From contig CM049311.1 in the NCBI GenBank assembly GCA_026874595.1, forward strand, positions 76,026,453 to 76,090,452: a DNA stretch of 64,000 nucleotides. The letters are read 5' to 3'. Below, piece by piece: positions 33,949 to 46,988 of this stretch. Made by a program: the position numbers and the translations under genes. Numbering within the stretch: the first letter of the stretch is position 1; each line of letters begins with the position of its first letter. Source of the DNA: Sipunculus nudus (lineage: Eukaryota; Annelida; Sipuncula; Golfingiida; Sipunculidae). The notes under the pieces are model-generated. The model did no database searches. It was given only the letters and a program-made list of their open reading frames with translations, and was not told the origin of the DNA.

Positions 33949-34306
33949 AGAACCTCACTGTGTCATGTATTCTTAGTTAATTTATATATGCTGAAATCGA
34001 AATCTTAAGGTTGTATTCAGAGAAAATTTTGTTAAAAACATAGTCCATTAAACTCTGCTTGTGTAAAACCCATGTGGCATAAAGTAGGAGCATATTGTAC
34101 GACGAGCAGCATCCGTCTCGCGTGTTTCCCATTTGTTAACTTTCTTGTTGCCGTCATAACTGACCAGTAATATTGAATATTATGCATCTCATTGTAAATA
34201 TTTATCAATAATCTGATTAGCTCATTTTTGATTCACGAGCAAATCTGCTCATATTTAATGACGTCAGAGGTCACATGACTTCCAACAAACATTTATTGCA
34301 CTCATG

Positions 34307-34526
34307 CAGAAGTGGATCCAGGGGGAGGGTCCAGGGGGTCTGGACCCCTCCCCGCGATTTTTTAGCCATTGCAGTTTTTTTAAGGGTTTCAGGCCAAGTT
34401 TTGCAGCCTGGACCCCCCCCCCCCTCTTTTTTTTCTTGAATTGGGGACCTTTTTGCATGGTTTCTCATTTCCAGTAGTTCTCCTGGATTTGACCCCTTCT
34501 TTTCTTAAATCCTGGATCCACCCCTG
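34307..34526. mobile_element. hAT-like MITE
   Basis: Left end CAGAAGTGGATCCAGG and inverted right end CAGGGGTGGATCCAGG agree at 14 of 16 bases. CAGGGG-type ends are characteristic of hAT-superfamily elements. 220 bp, non-coding, with C-runs inside. The expected 8-bp target duplication is not evident, so it may be old or the edges may be slightly off. Confidence 0.6.
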
Positions 34527-34908
34527 ACATGTGCTACTCTTGCTTTTCCATGATTGAAATGAGGGAAACCTGCAGATATTAGTAACTGATAGCAGTACAC
34601 AACTTCTTATATATGTTTAATGATTTTGTTTCTGTAAAAATATTATAGAATTGTTCAGTACAGTTCATCTTAGACTTTATAATGCATATTCATGTAATTA
34701 GTACAGAGGTTCTTCTGTATGCTTATTAAAGAGACAAGCTCAGGATATAGTGGAACTGATATGTTTTTGTATAATTTGATCAACTTGAAATTTTATATGG
34801 AAAATGGTAAAAGACATGATTTTCCCTTTACACTGAGTATTAATTTCTGTCACTGATTCACATTCTTTTATTGGACTCAGTACTGGTACTTCCAAAAATA
34901 CGCTTTTT

Positions 34909-37417
34909 AGCTCAGCTGACTTTCAGTCATGCTGAGCAATAGCGATCACTCTTTGTCCGTCGTCCGTCTGTTCGTTAACCAGGCACAAATCGTAACCGCT
35001 GGAATTACAATCTTGTAACTTGACATACTGAGAGGTCGATGAAAAATCTCCTTGGAAACCAGAAATTAGGTCTCTGTTACCCATATCCTTTGAATTATTG
35101 GGCCCCAAAGTACCCCCCATAATAGTCAAAAATTTCATACAAAAACTTCAATATCTCATCAACTACATCACTGATGGTCATGATTTTTGGCATACATATT
35201 GATCATGAGATATTCCATCATTTCCTCCAGACTGGTGGCGCCACCTGTATTTTTCGATTTTTTACGAATTTTATTCTCTATTTTTGAGACCTTTAAAACT
35301 GTGAACATCTGTTAACAGGGCACAAATCGTGAAGACTGGATCTAGAATCTTCATTCTTGACACAGTGAGAGACCTATTAAAAGTCTCCATGGAAACCAGA
35401 AATTAGGTCTCCGTTACCCAAATCCTTCGAGCTATGGGGCCCCAAAGTACCCCCCAGAATTGTCAAATATTTCATAAAAAACTTCAAAATCTTATTAACT
35501 ACATCACTGATGGTCATGATTTTTTAGCATACATATTGATCATGAGATGTTTCATCAGTTTCTGCAGACTGGTGGCGCCACCTGTATTTTTCGTTATTTT
35601 ACGAATTGTTTTCTCTATTTTTAGACCTTTAAAAATGTGAACATCTGTTAACAGGGTACAAATCATAAAGACTGGACCTAGTATATTCATTCTTGACACA
35701 CAGGGAGACCCATGAAAAGTCTCCATGGAAACCTGAAATTAGGTCTCTGTTACCCATATCCTTTGAGCTGTGGGGCTCCCAATTACCCCCCAGAATAATG
35801 GAAAATTTGATAAAAAAAACTGCAACATCTCAATAACTACAACACTGATGGTCATGATTTTTGGCATACATATTGATCAAGAGGTGTTCCATCAGTTCCT
35901 GCAGACTGGTGGCGCCACCTGTATTTTTTTCAAATTTTTACAATTTTTTTTTCTCTATTTATGAGACCTTTAAGGATGTAGTTATCTGTCAACAGGGTAC
36001 AAATCGTAACGACTGGACCTAGAATCTTCATTCTTGACACACAGGGAGACCCATGAAAAGTCTCCATGGAAACCTGAAATTAGGTCTCTGTTACCCATAT
36101 CCTTTGAGCAATGGCACTCCAAGTACAGCTCGGAATAATCGAAAATTTGATAAAAAGCTGAAGTATCTGAACAACTAATGCAGAGATCACCATAATTGTT
36201 TGCATGGGTATTGATCAGGGCATGTTTCATCAGTTTCTGCAGACTGATGGCACAACGTATATTTGTTCGGGTTTTTTTACGAATTTTTTTCTCTACTTTT
36301 GCGACCTTTAAAGATATGAACATCTGTTTACAGGGCACAAATCGTATAGACTGGACCTAGAATATTCATTCTTGACACACAGGGAGACCCATGAAAAGTC
36401 TCCATCGAAAACTGAAATTAGGTCTCAGTTTCCCATATCCTTTAAGCTGTATGGCTCCAAAATACCCCTAAGAATAATGAAAAATTTGATACAAAAATGA
36501 TTTTTGACATACATATTGATCATGAGGTGTTCCATCAGTTTCTGCAGACTGGGTGCGCCACCTCTATTTTTTCAAATTTTTATGAATTTTTTCCTCTATT
36601 TTTGAGACCTTTAAAGATGTGGTTATCTGTCAACAGGGTTCAAATCATAACAACTGGACCTAGAATCTTCATTCTTGTCATGCAAGGAGGCCCATGAAAA
36701 GTGTCTGTGGAAACCTGAAATTAGTTCTCTGTTTCATATATCCTTCAAGCTATAGGACTCCGAAGTATCCCTCGTTTAATGAACAATTTGATACAAAAGC
36801 TGAAGTATCTGAACAACTAATGCAGAGATCACCATGATTCTTTGGATGGATATTTTTTATGGAGTGTTTCATCAGTTTCTGCAGACTGGTGGTGCCACCT
36901 ATATTTTATTCAATTTTTCAATTTTTTTCTCTATTTTTGAGACCTTTAAGGATGCTGTCATCTGTTTACATGGCACAAATTGTAACAAGTGGACATAGAA
37001 AATTCATTCTTGTCATGCAAGGAGGCCCATGAAAAGTGTCTGCGGAAACCTGAAATTAGGTGTCTGTTACCCATATCCTTCAAGCTATAGGACTCCGAAG
37101 TATCCCTCAGAATAATGGAAAATTTGATACAAAAGCTGAAGTATCCTAACAACTAATGCAGACCACCATGATTCTTTGCATGCATATTGACCATTAAGTC
37201 TTTTTATTAGTTTCTGCAGACTGGTGGAGCCACTTGTATATTTTACGCATTTTTTCTCTATTTTTGAGATATATAAATACAGACACAATCTTGACCTGTT
37301 GGTTTATCTGTTTGATGCTTCAGTTGAATGGGTATATACTACCACTCAGATGATAAAATTTCCTTTTGCGAATCTCTTCCCAGTCGGCTGAGCGTCATGA
37401 CCAATGGGTCACTTGTT
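34909..37417 (+). mobile_element. Family A element, uninterrupted copy
   Basis: It starts AGCTCAGCTGACTTTCAGTC after a T-run, then CCGTCGTCCGTC, then about seven tandem units of about 337 bp (GCACAAAT/GTACAAAT landmarks near 34983, 35320, 35656, 35997, 36335, 36638 and 36971; one unit is about 300 bp). It ends TCGGCTGAGCGTCATGACCA, ATGGGTC, ACTTGTTT. The perfect palindrome GGTGGCGCCACC lies at 35234, 35571 and 35908. It serves as the reference for recognising the interrupted copy at 6021-13242. No protein is encoded. Confidence 0.82.
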
Positions 37418-37806
37418 TTATAATTTTATACATGTATGTGCAAAAAAGTTCCATAAACTGAACTAAAATACAGTTTAGGCCACCTGCATCTTGTATAATG
37501 TTGTTGTTTATTTTAAAATTTATAGTTAAATTTATAAACGCAATCACACAGAAATATGAATTCTGTATGTGTGTGATGTCCAGGTGTATATCAGAGATAT
37601 TGTAATAGATATTATGGTGATGTTGTATTATTGAGGACCTTGTAAGTTAACTTTTAAAAAGTTGACATCAGCTCTTTAGTGACATATCACGCAGAGAAAC
37701 GTGCAGTTACAGATGTTTTCTTTTATGAATCGCATTTGTTCAAACATTTACTTTGCGGTCTTTTACTGTTCCAAACAAGATCAGGTCAAATTGTGAATTT
37801 TTATAT

Positions 37807-37813
<7 letters not shown>

Positions 37814-37875
<62 letters not shown>
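37814..37875. repeat. (AT)n microsatellite
   Basis: About 31 AT dinucleotides. Read as protein it gives alternating Tyr-Ile, which is meaningless. Confidence 0.97.
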
Positions 37876-37876
<1 letters not shown>

Positions 37877-39677
37877 CATAAAGAGTGAAAGTTCTCAGTA
37901 GTTAAGGTCTTAAATGTACTGATTTGTATACATATAATTCATCATACAGATTTGTAAAGATACAATCTTTACAAAGATATTTCTTTATGGTGCATACATT
38001 AAATTGGAAGCCCGATATTGATCAAGGTTAAGGGAAAAAAAAACATTTTTTTTAGTACATCTGTATTTAAATTTCGCTATAAACTGTATTATCAAAAGTT
38101 AAAATCCCAATAAAAATCGGGAGTGTTTTGCCTATATTTTGGACTGGAATAAACATTTTTTATTAAAATACATTTTTATGATTTTTATTCACATTAATTG
38201 GAAAATCTCAAACCTTGCATATAGGATATACGTCAACTTTGGGTAGACTCATGTTTTCAGAATATACATAATATCAGGTGGCCCAAGAGCAATAGTTTCA
38301 ACAAATGATAGATAAAAATAATAAAACCCTTCCCGGCCGCCTCACAGGGCCTTTTAGGAAGAGATTCGTTTCGAGCAGAAGGGTGACAAAGCGGCGGTTA
38401 TTTAAGCCAAGCGGATTTAGAACGACTGTAGTGTATACCCGCTGTGTGAGGAGTGTAGTCATCCACTTGCGAAGGCCCCATCTCTTTAGTTTATCTTTGT
38501 CTCTCAGAAAACTGAAAGATGTATAAATCTTGCGCTAATCTCCATGTTTCTTCATTCTATAAATAACTAAATATATCATATAAAACTGTTTTTGCATACG
38601 GTGCATTTTTGAGAATTGCCCACATAAACAACTTCAGCAGGAAGCCATGACCTTCAATCATTCCTTTTATTAGATGTCTTTCGGAAAATTCGTGAATGAC
38701 CTTCCTCGGACTGATCTCTATCTGAATCTAGATATAACGATATAAATATACGGCCCACATTTCATTCTTTGAAAATAGCTTTCACACCGAAAATGCCCAT
38801 TATCTTATGTTAAGTTTCCTAAATTTCATGTTTGTTTGAGAAAACGTTATCATTGCTGGTTCATACAAATAAGGGTGTGAATGTATTCGCTGCACCCGGC
38901 AGCTGCCGTCCAATATAATCGTCTCCGATGAAAATAGTTCAACATACCGTCAATAGCGAAATGTTTGTTGACACCATACAGGTGTTGTACTCATTATGAC
39001 GTGATATGGTTAGCGGCTACTTGGCGTGTCAACTCTTGTATGATTGATCGGTACATGAGGGTTTGCTCAGTGTTTGTCACTCTTCGTCTGCCTGATTAAT
39101 ATTAATTAGGTAACTGCTACAAAGCTCGCAATCCGAGTTGTATTCCAGGCAGTCTAGATTTAGTTAATTTATGACCAGCATTTTTCGATAAATTCCCAGG
39201 TGAGGAAGGAATAATTTTGTATCGTCTATATAATAACGCGTCAGACCGACGCAGTTCTGACGGTTTTGATATTCCGGTGGAAACAGATAAATGGGTAAAA
39301 TAATTGTGACTATTTGTAAGTCAAGTATAAATCAGATTATGTTTACAGGCAAATGAATCTTATTTAAGTTCACAACGGGTAACTCATTATATGTGTTAAG
39401 ATCCCAGGGCTTTCTCTGAAATGTCTGCAATTACACATATGTTAAATGTTTTTCTCGATGTAATTAGAAATAAAAAGTCGGGTAAACGTGTATGCGTGTG
39501 TTCAAAAACATGTGCTCTAAAACATTCTTATTAACAGCAACTGAGCTACAGCGCTTCCTCTGGCTGTCACAGTTATATTCTTCTTGTACCGGGGAATCTC
39601 TATCTAAACATGAAACTACTTCATTTCAAGTGGCTGCCTCTGTGTAAAATATTGGCGAAATAAGTTTTTTTCTTATA

Positions 39678-39679
<2 letters not shown>

Positions 39680-39745
<66 letters not shown>
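39680..39745. repeat. (AT)n microsatellite
   Basis: About 33 uninterrupted AT dinucleotides. Confidence 0.97.
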
Positions 39746-39747
<2 letters not shown>

Positions 39748-41628
39748 CGCACGCGCTTAAATTTTCATAAAATGAAGGTCTTTGGTCCTACATATTACCA
39801 GTTTATCAGGGTTGTCCCTTCGACCATTTTGCAAAACTTGAAATAACAGTAATGTAGATTGAATCAACATTAATATGGCGCAGGTATATGCAAATGGCGG
39901 TTATAAATAATCTCAGAGTTTCCCTCTACAGCCGGCATTGCACAGGTAATCGTTTACTCGGAGTACTGGTAGACTTAATATTAACAACTCCCGTATGCAG
40001 AAGAAACGATGCAAGACGCAAAGGCCGATGCTGCTTTTAGTTATAATAGTAGCATATATATATTTATATCTGGTATATTTTTAGGTCGAAAAGAGGGAGG
40101 GGGATGCTTCTGCTCTATGCCCAAAAACTATAGACCCCCATCCCAACTGTCAGTCCTTTTGGTCAGGTGAACATATTAGCATGTGGGTTGTTTTGAGATG
40201 GGGAGCATTGTATCCAGCACAAAAACGTGACTCGGTATGATTGGCTGGTGCTAGGAATAGAGTTCTCAGTTGTGCGGACACTTTTTATCAGATCACATAG
40301 CCTCCGGGTTTTTTTTCGGTTTTTTTTTTTGGAAAAGTTAACAAAGATTTTATTCTGCCAGGAAATGGATTACTTTTGTGCAACATTTTATTAGCAAATG
40401 TTAAATAATACTATAACGAAATAAGTAAAAGGTTTAGTTGTCCTGAATTCTGCAGCCTGGTTAGAATTCCCCGTAATACAAAAGAAAAAGCAGGGAAGCT
40501 ATTCCCAAGAACCGTGTCCCAATTGACCAATATTGCCTATGTACAATCATGCGACCATGGGGACAACGCCCTAGAAAACGCCCAGCCTTGGAAGTTAGCA
40601 AGTAATGTGCATTAATACCTACGGGTAATCAGCGATATAATCGTTTAAGTGCCTACTTCAGGAAGAGCCGTGCTTACAGCGGGGATGCACATAACCTGGG
40701 GCGTTTAATTGTGCGTTAAACGAGTGGTCCCATGCAGAGACGGATGGAAATCAGCTTGTCTGAAACTTTGCCTTCGGGCAATGATAAACAGGTTCATTTG
40801 ACACAAATAGGTCTACATCACACTAAATGAAGCGTGCAGTATCCATGCAAAGCTTAATAACTTCCATTTAACGCTAAACTAAGGTTGAAAACGCAGGTTT
40901 ATGTTGCCTTTGTCAGGTATTGATGAGGTCTCAGGAAAAGTGGAAGATGAATTTTGACAGTCACACATGATCACGGCACATGTTAAATAGAGATCCTTCA
41001 ATCCAAAGATCTCAGCGCGCTTTGCTTTGTTAATGGCTTTAACATGCTTATGGTGTCCGTTGTTGTCAGTTTATGGTTGCTTGGAAGTATTCAGTCAGAA
41101 ACCACTTTGCTCTCGTCATACCTTGTTTCATCTTTACTGATTTCGCTGCTAGGGTGATTTGGGGCCAGGAGCAATGGTCCCAAATTGATTGATGTTATTC
41201 CACTCCGGAAAGTTTTACGTGCTCCATTTATTGGTATATGCAAGGAAGTCATGTTTGATGGTAACTAATGCCTCACAATGCATTTGTACATCAGTCATTT
41301 GGACATATTAATTCATTGGGTTTTCTATGTCAGCATGGTATACTCCCTTCATAGCCGGCGGCAGTATTTTGTTCCTGCGAGCACGCCATGCCTGCCTTGT
41401 GTTGTCGTTTGAGAGTGTTTGTTTCCAAAGCTGTCCAAATAAGTAAAAGGCATTTTAGCTAATACCCCCCTCCTGTTTTCTCCATTAACACATGCAGACG
41501 CCCACCAATCGGAAGTCCTCGGTTATCATTGTCAGTCATCGCAGACTTGAGCTCTCTTGGATCTAGGGATACACAGTAAGAGTATTGTCCCATAAAACAG
41601 TAATAGAAGGTCAGGTCAGGGTGTCCAA

Positions 41629-42450
41629 TTAATATTCCGGAATTTTTAAAGATTTCTGAACAGTGACTGATTTTGCCAGATTTAGTCGGCTGGCGGCCTT
41701 AACCGCAAATGTCAAGATAGTAATTTCCGGTAATAAATAAAAAAAACTATTTAATATCTGACAAAAACAAACCTAAAAGTATGCATTTGTTTAACTGGAT
41801 CTAATAAATGCAGGTTATAAATCTGAACCGATATAGGCTAGTTGTTAGGTCTGTATGTTTGACGGGTCCCTCTGTCACTCATGAGGCCTATAATCCTATC
41901 TTTCTGCACATCACACGAGACACCCAAAGTCAAGTTAATTCAATGCTCCTAATAGATATCCCTGAAATTACCAATATATCCCACAGGTAATGAATAAAAT
42001 CACTACTGTACATCACTACTGTCCACTGCGCCCGGTTTGGAAACATTGTATAACCATTGAGAGGTTAAGCCTATGTCCGTTACATTAGTTGAATGTTTCA
42101 TTAAACATTGTTCAAATGCACATTTTCCTACACCTTTCCTTAATGTATAGTCTGGTAGATTGCTATGAAACGTTGTCGGTCACTAGGAACAGTTTGCTTT
42201 ATATTTAATAGCTTTTCAAAATCCTGATAAGATCCGAGATGAAAAAAAATCAGGAACTTCTTACATCACCTTTTCACGTACTATTTTGTTACTCTTAAAA
42301 ACAATATTGTCTTGGATTATTAGTCGTGGATGTAAATGTTTCGGTAGGATAAGGTCCTGGAAATAATAATCTGAAATAGTCTAATTGACGAAGATATTGT
42401 TTCTAATTTAATAAACGTTTAGTTGGCAAGGAGACTGGATAAGATTTATA
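41629..42450 (+). repeat. Segment S, copy 1
   Basis: About 820 bp matching 45701-46529 with many small differences (shared CTGAACAGTGA, GATTTTGCCAGAT, TTGGAAACAT, CATTGAGAG, TAATTGACGAAGATATTGTT). It starts at ATTAATATTCCGG and ends at GGAGACTGGATAAGATTTAT. No terminal repeats or coding capacity are recognised. Confidence 0.8.
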
Positions 42451-42944
42451 CACACAAAATAAATATAATTTATATAAATGTATACTAAATATTGTTACAA
42501 TTTAATTTTTGGATATCAATCCTAAATAAATAGCCAGGCTGACTTTTTTTTAATTTTTCATGGTCCTATAAATATAAGTGGACTATTTTCGTTAAAGTAC
42601 TTTATAATGACTGCTGTTTAATAAATATTCAAACTTTATGACGAAATAGTGTAAATATGGATCTGGACATGTTTACTGAAATATTTTGTTATATAATGGT
42701 GCTTTATATCAAAGTGAATTTTGCAGTATATTGAATGTTTGAATGCAGTTTATTGGGATCATTGATTTTTGTGACAGAAAATAAGCAATTAATGTAAGTG
42801 AAAAAGTGATTGTTTTCCCCATTTTCCCCCATACATATTTAAGTACCAAAACGTACTGTTTTTTTTTAATTAAATTTCTTACAAAAAAACTTACTTGAAT
42901 TTTATGAGTATAGAATGTAGTTTTCAGTGACTTTATATGTAAAT

Positions 42945-42946
<2 letters not shown>

Positions 42947-42986
<40 letters not shown>
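42947..42986. repeat. (AT)n microsatellite
   Basis: About 20 AT dinucleotides. Confidence 0.95.
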
Positions 42987-42989
<3 letters not shown>

Positions 42990-43267
42990 TTGTAATACAT
43001 TTTTAAAACTGGCGTTATTATCTTGTGTTGATGCCATTAAGTGGAAGTCCTTATTTTGCAAGCAAGTATAGGTCCCGAAATTCATAACCTCCCTTTTACT
43101 GGCACCTCTCTATTGAGGACAAAATGTCCGGTCCCGGTCGGAGTGTTTATATATATACATATATGTAAATATAAACAAGTATAAGAGTGTATATCATGCC
43201 CACAATGACTCTATGACCATGAAGAAAGTCTAAATATTTATTCCGAACTGATGTACAGATATGTGAC

Positions 43268-43347
43268 ACATATCTCAACATAGACACATCTCAACATAGA
43301 CATATCTCAACATAGACACATCTCAACATAGACACATCTCAACATAG
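43268..43347 (+). repeat. 16-bp minisatellite, five copies
   Basis: The unit is CATCTCAACATAGACA, with a CATATCT variant in the first and third copies. The period is exact. Confidence 0.95.
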
Positions 43348-44183
43348 CAGTTGTACTAATATATAGCTGCTGGCAAAAATTTACAGGGGATTTCGTTCTT
43401 TCATTCCCAAACCAATTCTCCTTCTTCTCTGCATGTTTTACGATTGAATTATTCAATTTCAAGGTGTTTACTGGGTGAAAGAGAAAAAAACTCTTGCTTT
43501 TTCCAGTGCTGACTTATTTATATAGCAGATGTTTACATATGAGTATAAAGTAGGTTCATGGTTTTAATCTGTTAATTGAACAATAAAAGGAAATGCATCA
43601 TGAAATGTGGAACATTATAACTTTAGCTCATTCCCTTTAGTCAAGTACGGGTGGGGCAGATTATAAAGGTTTATTCTTCGAATTGTCCAATGCGTCAATT
43701 AATTTAATCAATCTTAGTGTAGTAAAATCTCCTAAGTATTTATTCACCCCAGGTGTCGATGCTGAATTCGTGTTTATGTGGATGCTCGGGTTGTTATAGT
43801 TAATGATGTGCTAGAATCTCCTTTAGAAGTAAGCCACCTTCGCGCATTTATTCTCAGCGGGTCTCTGACTGTCTCCATCTTCCGCATATAAACCACGGGG
43901 TTGTTTTCACAAAGTTTGCCGCATGAGACGACCCCTCCTGGAAATCATACGACACGACTGGCACTAAAGAGTTTCGGAGATTAGCTGAATTTCAAACGTC
44001 ACTTAGTCAAAGTCCATCAGCCGAATGTCCGTACCGATTGGTTCAACCTACTCATCTGGAGCGGTGACATACTAATGTGGTGCGATTCTGGGTGTAATAC
44101 TTGTTTAAAAATTTAGAACATCACGATTCCATGTCAATTCTTATTCTCCCTTTATCCTATTCCTTTTAGGCAAGAAATAAATA

Positions 44184-44473
44184 AAAGGTATGGTTCTCAG
44201 GCATCGCCCGCGTCAATTTAACCCCCCCCCCCCCCCTCATCAAAAATTTTCATTTTGATTTTCATCTTTCAAGAAGATTTTATATATACAATTTTGATAA
44301 TATTTCCTTTGGAAAGTAGTGCTTTTACCTGTTTAAAAATATCTGCTATATTCATGCTTTTCCTTGATTATATGACATTTTTTAATCAAAACATACAACA
44401 AAAGTTAAAAAAATAAAATATCGCCCGCAAGCACTGATTTCTGAAAAAAAAGTACCTAAGAACCATACCTTTA
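44184..44473 (+). mobile_element. Family K inverted-repeat MITE
   Basis: Ends AAAGGTATGGTTCTCAGGCA and, inverted, AAAGGTATGGTTCTTAGGTA. About 290 bp with GC-rich subterminal CGCCCGC boxes and an AT-rich core. The copy at 50211-50493 has the same ends but an inverted interior, so the element is present in both orientations. The target duplication is unclear because both flanks are A/T-rich. Confidence 0.75.
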
Positions 44474-45370
44474 TTTGGCCTCATTCTTATTTAGTATTTC
44501 CTAGATGCGCACCCCGTTATCTGACGATCCTGAAGAAACTTTATTGCTGGTAGTCTTTTTCTTTTATTGAAAAACACATTATCGACGATTTTTGGAAGCC
44601 AAGATTCTGCTTTCAGAGTAAAACTTAAATATGAAAATGATTTATCCTATTACGGTCTTACTATCCTCAGGAAATAATAACTGTTCTGTGTTGTCAGAAA
44701 TGGGTTTATAGGGTCATTGTCATATCCACATTGTCACAAAAAACATGCTGACACAGTACTTAGGACACAGGAAACGCAGCATGTTACTGTTTCATCCAAA
44801 TATATGGAGTATTTAGAATTATTCAATTATATTTAAGGATGAATTAATGTCGTGTGTAACCTCCCCTCTATTTTATAAATATTTCTATCATTGCTGGATC
44901 TTCGAAGCGCGACTGTCAAATATGTGTACCCCCCCCCCCTTGGGAGGATGTGTTACTCCCATGTTGTATGGAAAATCTTTAACATTTTTATTCATGAAGA
45001 TTTGAGGACCTTTGTAACATTGTGACACATTTTTGTTACTAACTCATATTTTTACGGCCTATTTTTTAAGGTAAAATTAAATTATTGTACTTAGCAAAAG
45101 GTGATAGAATATATTTTATGATGTACCCCCTTGATGTAAACGTTTGGAACACCCCACCAACACCCCGAACCCAACCCCCGTAATCCATTAAACTGCGCCC
45201 ATGAAATTACTGCCCCACATCCGACCCCTCAATATAAATTCGGAGAAATCGGTTTAGCAGGGATTTTTATACATAAACATGTAAAAAACACAAATCAACA
45301 AATTTATAGACCAAACAGACATGGGCAGATGCAAAGACCTATTTCTGAGGGTTTGTAGTCACAAGGTTCA
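44474..45370. other. Intergenic, no gene seen
   Basis: Includes a C-run near 44929 and the CCCACCAACACC/CCCAACCCCC-rich patch near 45150. No coding or repeat structure was recognised. Confidence 0.5.
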
Positions 45371-45699
45371 TTATAAGATCTTCAGCACTTGAATCACTTA
45401 TACTTAAAAAAGGATTTTGTAACGAGGAAGTAAAAGCCTAAAAAAGCGAGGTTTTTTTATGCAGTACTATTTTAAAAATTGTCTTTAACGATCTGGAAAC
45501 TTATATTAACAAAAGAGTTAAACGTGTAACAATTGTCTTACATTGAATACTTAACCTGAGCCACGCCCGTTCTTACGGTTGAGCGGTTTTAAGGATAATT
45601 ACATTCGAAGATACGAACTGACGAACTGGGTAATACATATCACCGGTATGGCCGGCCAATGGTACGCCAATGGTAAACTTGCTAACAGAATATTATGCA
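45371..45699 (+). repeat. Segment R, copy 1 (direct repeat flanking S copy 2)
   Basis: TTATAAGATCTTCAGCACTT to AACAGAATATTATGCA, about 329 bp, near-identical to 46524-46847. It contains GAGCCACGCCCGTTCTTACG and TCACCGGTATGGCCGGCCAA. Confidence 0.92.
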
Positions 45700-45700
45700 T

Positions 45701-46529
45701 ATTAATATATTCCTGAATTTTTTAAAAGTTCTGAACAGTGAATGATTTTGCCAGATATAGTCGGGTAGGGGCCTTAACTGCTAATGTCAAGATAAGTTAT
45801 TTCCGGTAATAAACTAAAAAAAAGAACTATTTATTAAATATCTAACAAAAAACTTAAAAGTATGCATTTATTAAACTGGATCTAATCAACCCCATTATAA
45901 ATCTGTACCGGCCGGCTAGTTGTTAGTTCTGTATGTATGACGGGTCACTCATTGGGCCGATAATGCTATCTGTCTGCAAATCACACGAGACACCCAAAGT
46001 CAAGGAAATTCAATATTCCTTTTAGATATCCCTGAAATTACCAATATATCCCTATGGTAATGAATAAAACCGTTTCTTAAATAGTATCAGTACGTCAATA
46101 CTGTCAAAACTGCGCCCGGTTTGGAAACATCGTATAACCATTGAGAGCATAAGCCTATGTCCGTTACATTAGTTAAATGTTTCATTATACATTGTTGAAA
46201 TGCATATTTTTCTATACCTTAATGTATAGTTTGGTAGATTGCTATAAAACGCTTTCGGTAGCTAGATTTTTTTTTGCTTTATATTCAATAGCTTTTTAAA
46301 ATTCCTGATACGACCCAAGGTGGAAAAAAATCAGGAACTTCTTACATCACCATTTCACGTACTATTTTGTAACTGCTAAAAACATTATTTGGGATTATTA
46401 GTCGTGGATATAAACGTCTCGATAGGATATGGTCCGAAAAATAACAGTCTTGAATAGTCTAATTGACGAAGATATTGTTGCAGATTTAATAAACGTCTAC
46501 TTGGCAAGGAGACTGGATCAGATTTATAA
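45701..46529 (+). repeat. Segment S, copy 2
   Basis: Matches 41629-42450. It lies exactly between the two R repeats, overlapping R copy 2 by a few bases (GATTTATAAG). Confidence 0.85.
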
Positions 46530-46847
46530 GATCTTCAGCACTTGAATCACTTATACTTAAAAAAGGATTTTGAAACGAGGAAGTAAAAGCCTAAAAAAGG
46601 GAGTTTTTTTATGTAGTACTATTTTAAAAATTGTCTTTTACGATCTGGAAACTTATATTAACAAAAGAGTTAAACGTGTAACAATTGTCTTACATTGAAT
46701 ACTAAACCTGAGCCACGCCCGTTCTTACGGTTGAGCGGTTTTAAGGATAATTACATTCGAAGATACGAACTGATTGGGTAATTCATATCACCGGTATGGC
46801 CGGCCAATGATACGCCAATGGTAAACTTGCTAACAGAATATTATGCA
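46524..46847 (+). repeat. Segment R, copy 2 (direct repeat next to the GPCR promoter)
   Basis: Near-identical to 45371-45699. It ends about 140 bp upstream of the TATA-like box of the GPCR gene, so any promoter elements it carries would be duplicated upstream. Confidence 0.92.
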
Positions 46848-46988
46848 CCAGGTTTATATTAATTTGGCCGCCCGCTTATTCTCAGATCAACACTGCTCCG
46901 TGTCCCTATAATCATAAATCAATCTGTTTCATAGCAACGTGAGTGAACAGTGCGGCCTCTGCTTGTGACGCAGGTTGAATGTTTATGT

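Larger units (their letters stand above)
32632..34306 (+). other. GDAP2 3' UTR and 3' flank
   Basis: AT-rich sequence without coding signal. Candidate poly-A signals include ATTAAA near 33312 and AATAAA at 33788-33793; which one is used cannot be told from sequence alone. Confidence 0.5.
37418..41628. other. Intergenic, no gene supported
   Basis: Between GDAP2 and the GPCR. It contains two long AT microsatellites and otherwise unique-looking sequence. A 73-codon basic reading frame at 38305-38526 has no recognised similarity or splice context. CTATATAATAACGCG near 39229 resembles a TATA box but no transcript can be tied to it. Confidence 0.5.
42451..44183. other. Intergenic, no gene supported
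   Basis: AT-rich sequence holding an AT microsatellite and a 16-bp minisatellite. Nothing else was recognised. Confidence 0.55.

Noticed and set aside
37679-37888. Reading frame ending in Tyr-Ile repeats
   Set aside because: Translation of an AT microsatellite.
38305-38526. Basic 73-codon reading frame
   Set aside because: No recognised domain, no splice or promoter context; length expected by chance.
39229-39280. TATATAATAACGCGTC as a promoter
   Set aside because: A good TATA match, but no downstream exon could be tied to it and TATA-like strings are frequent in this AT-rich DNA.
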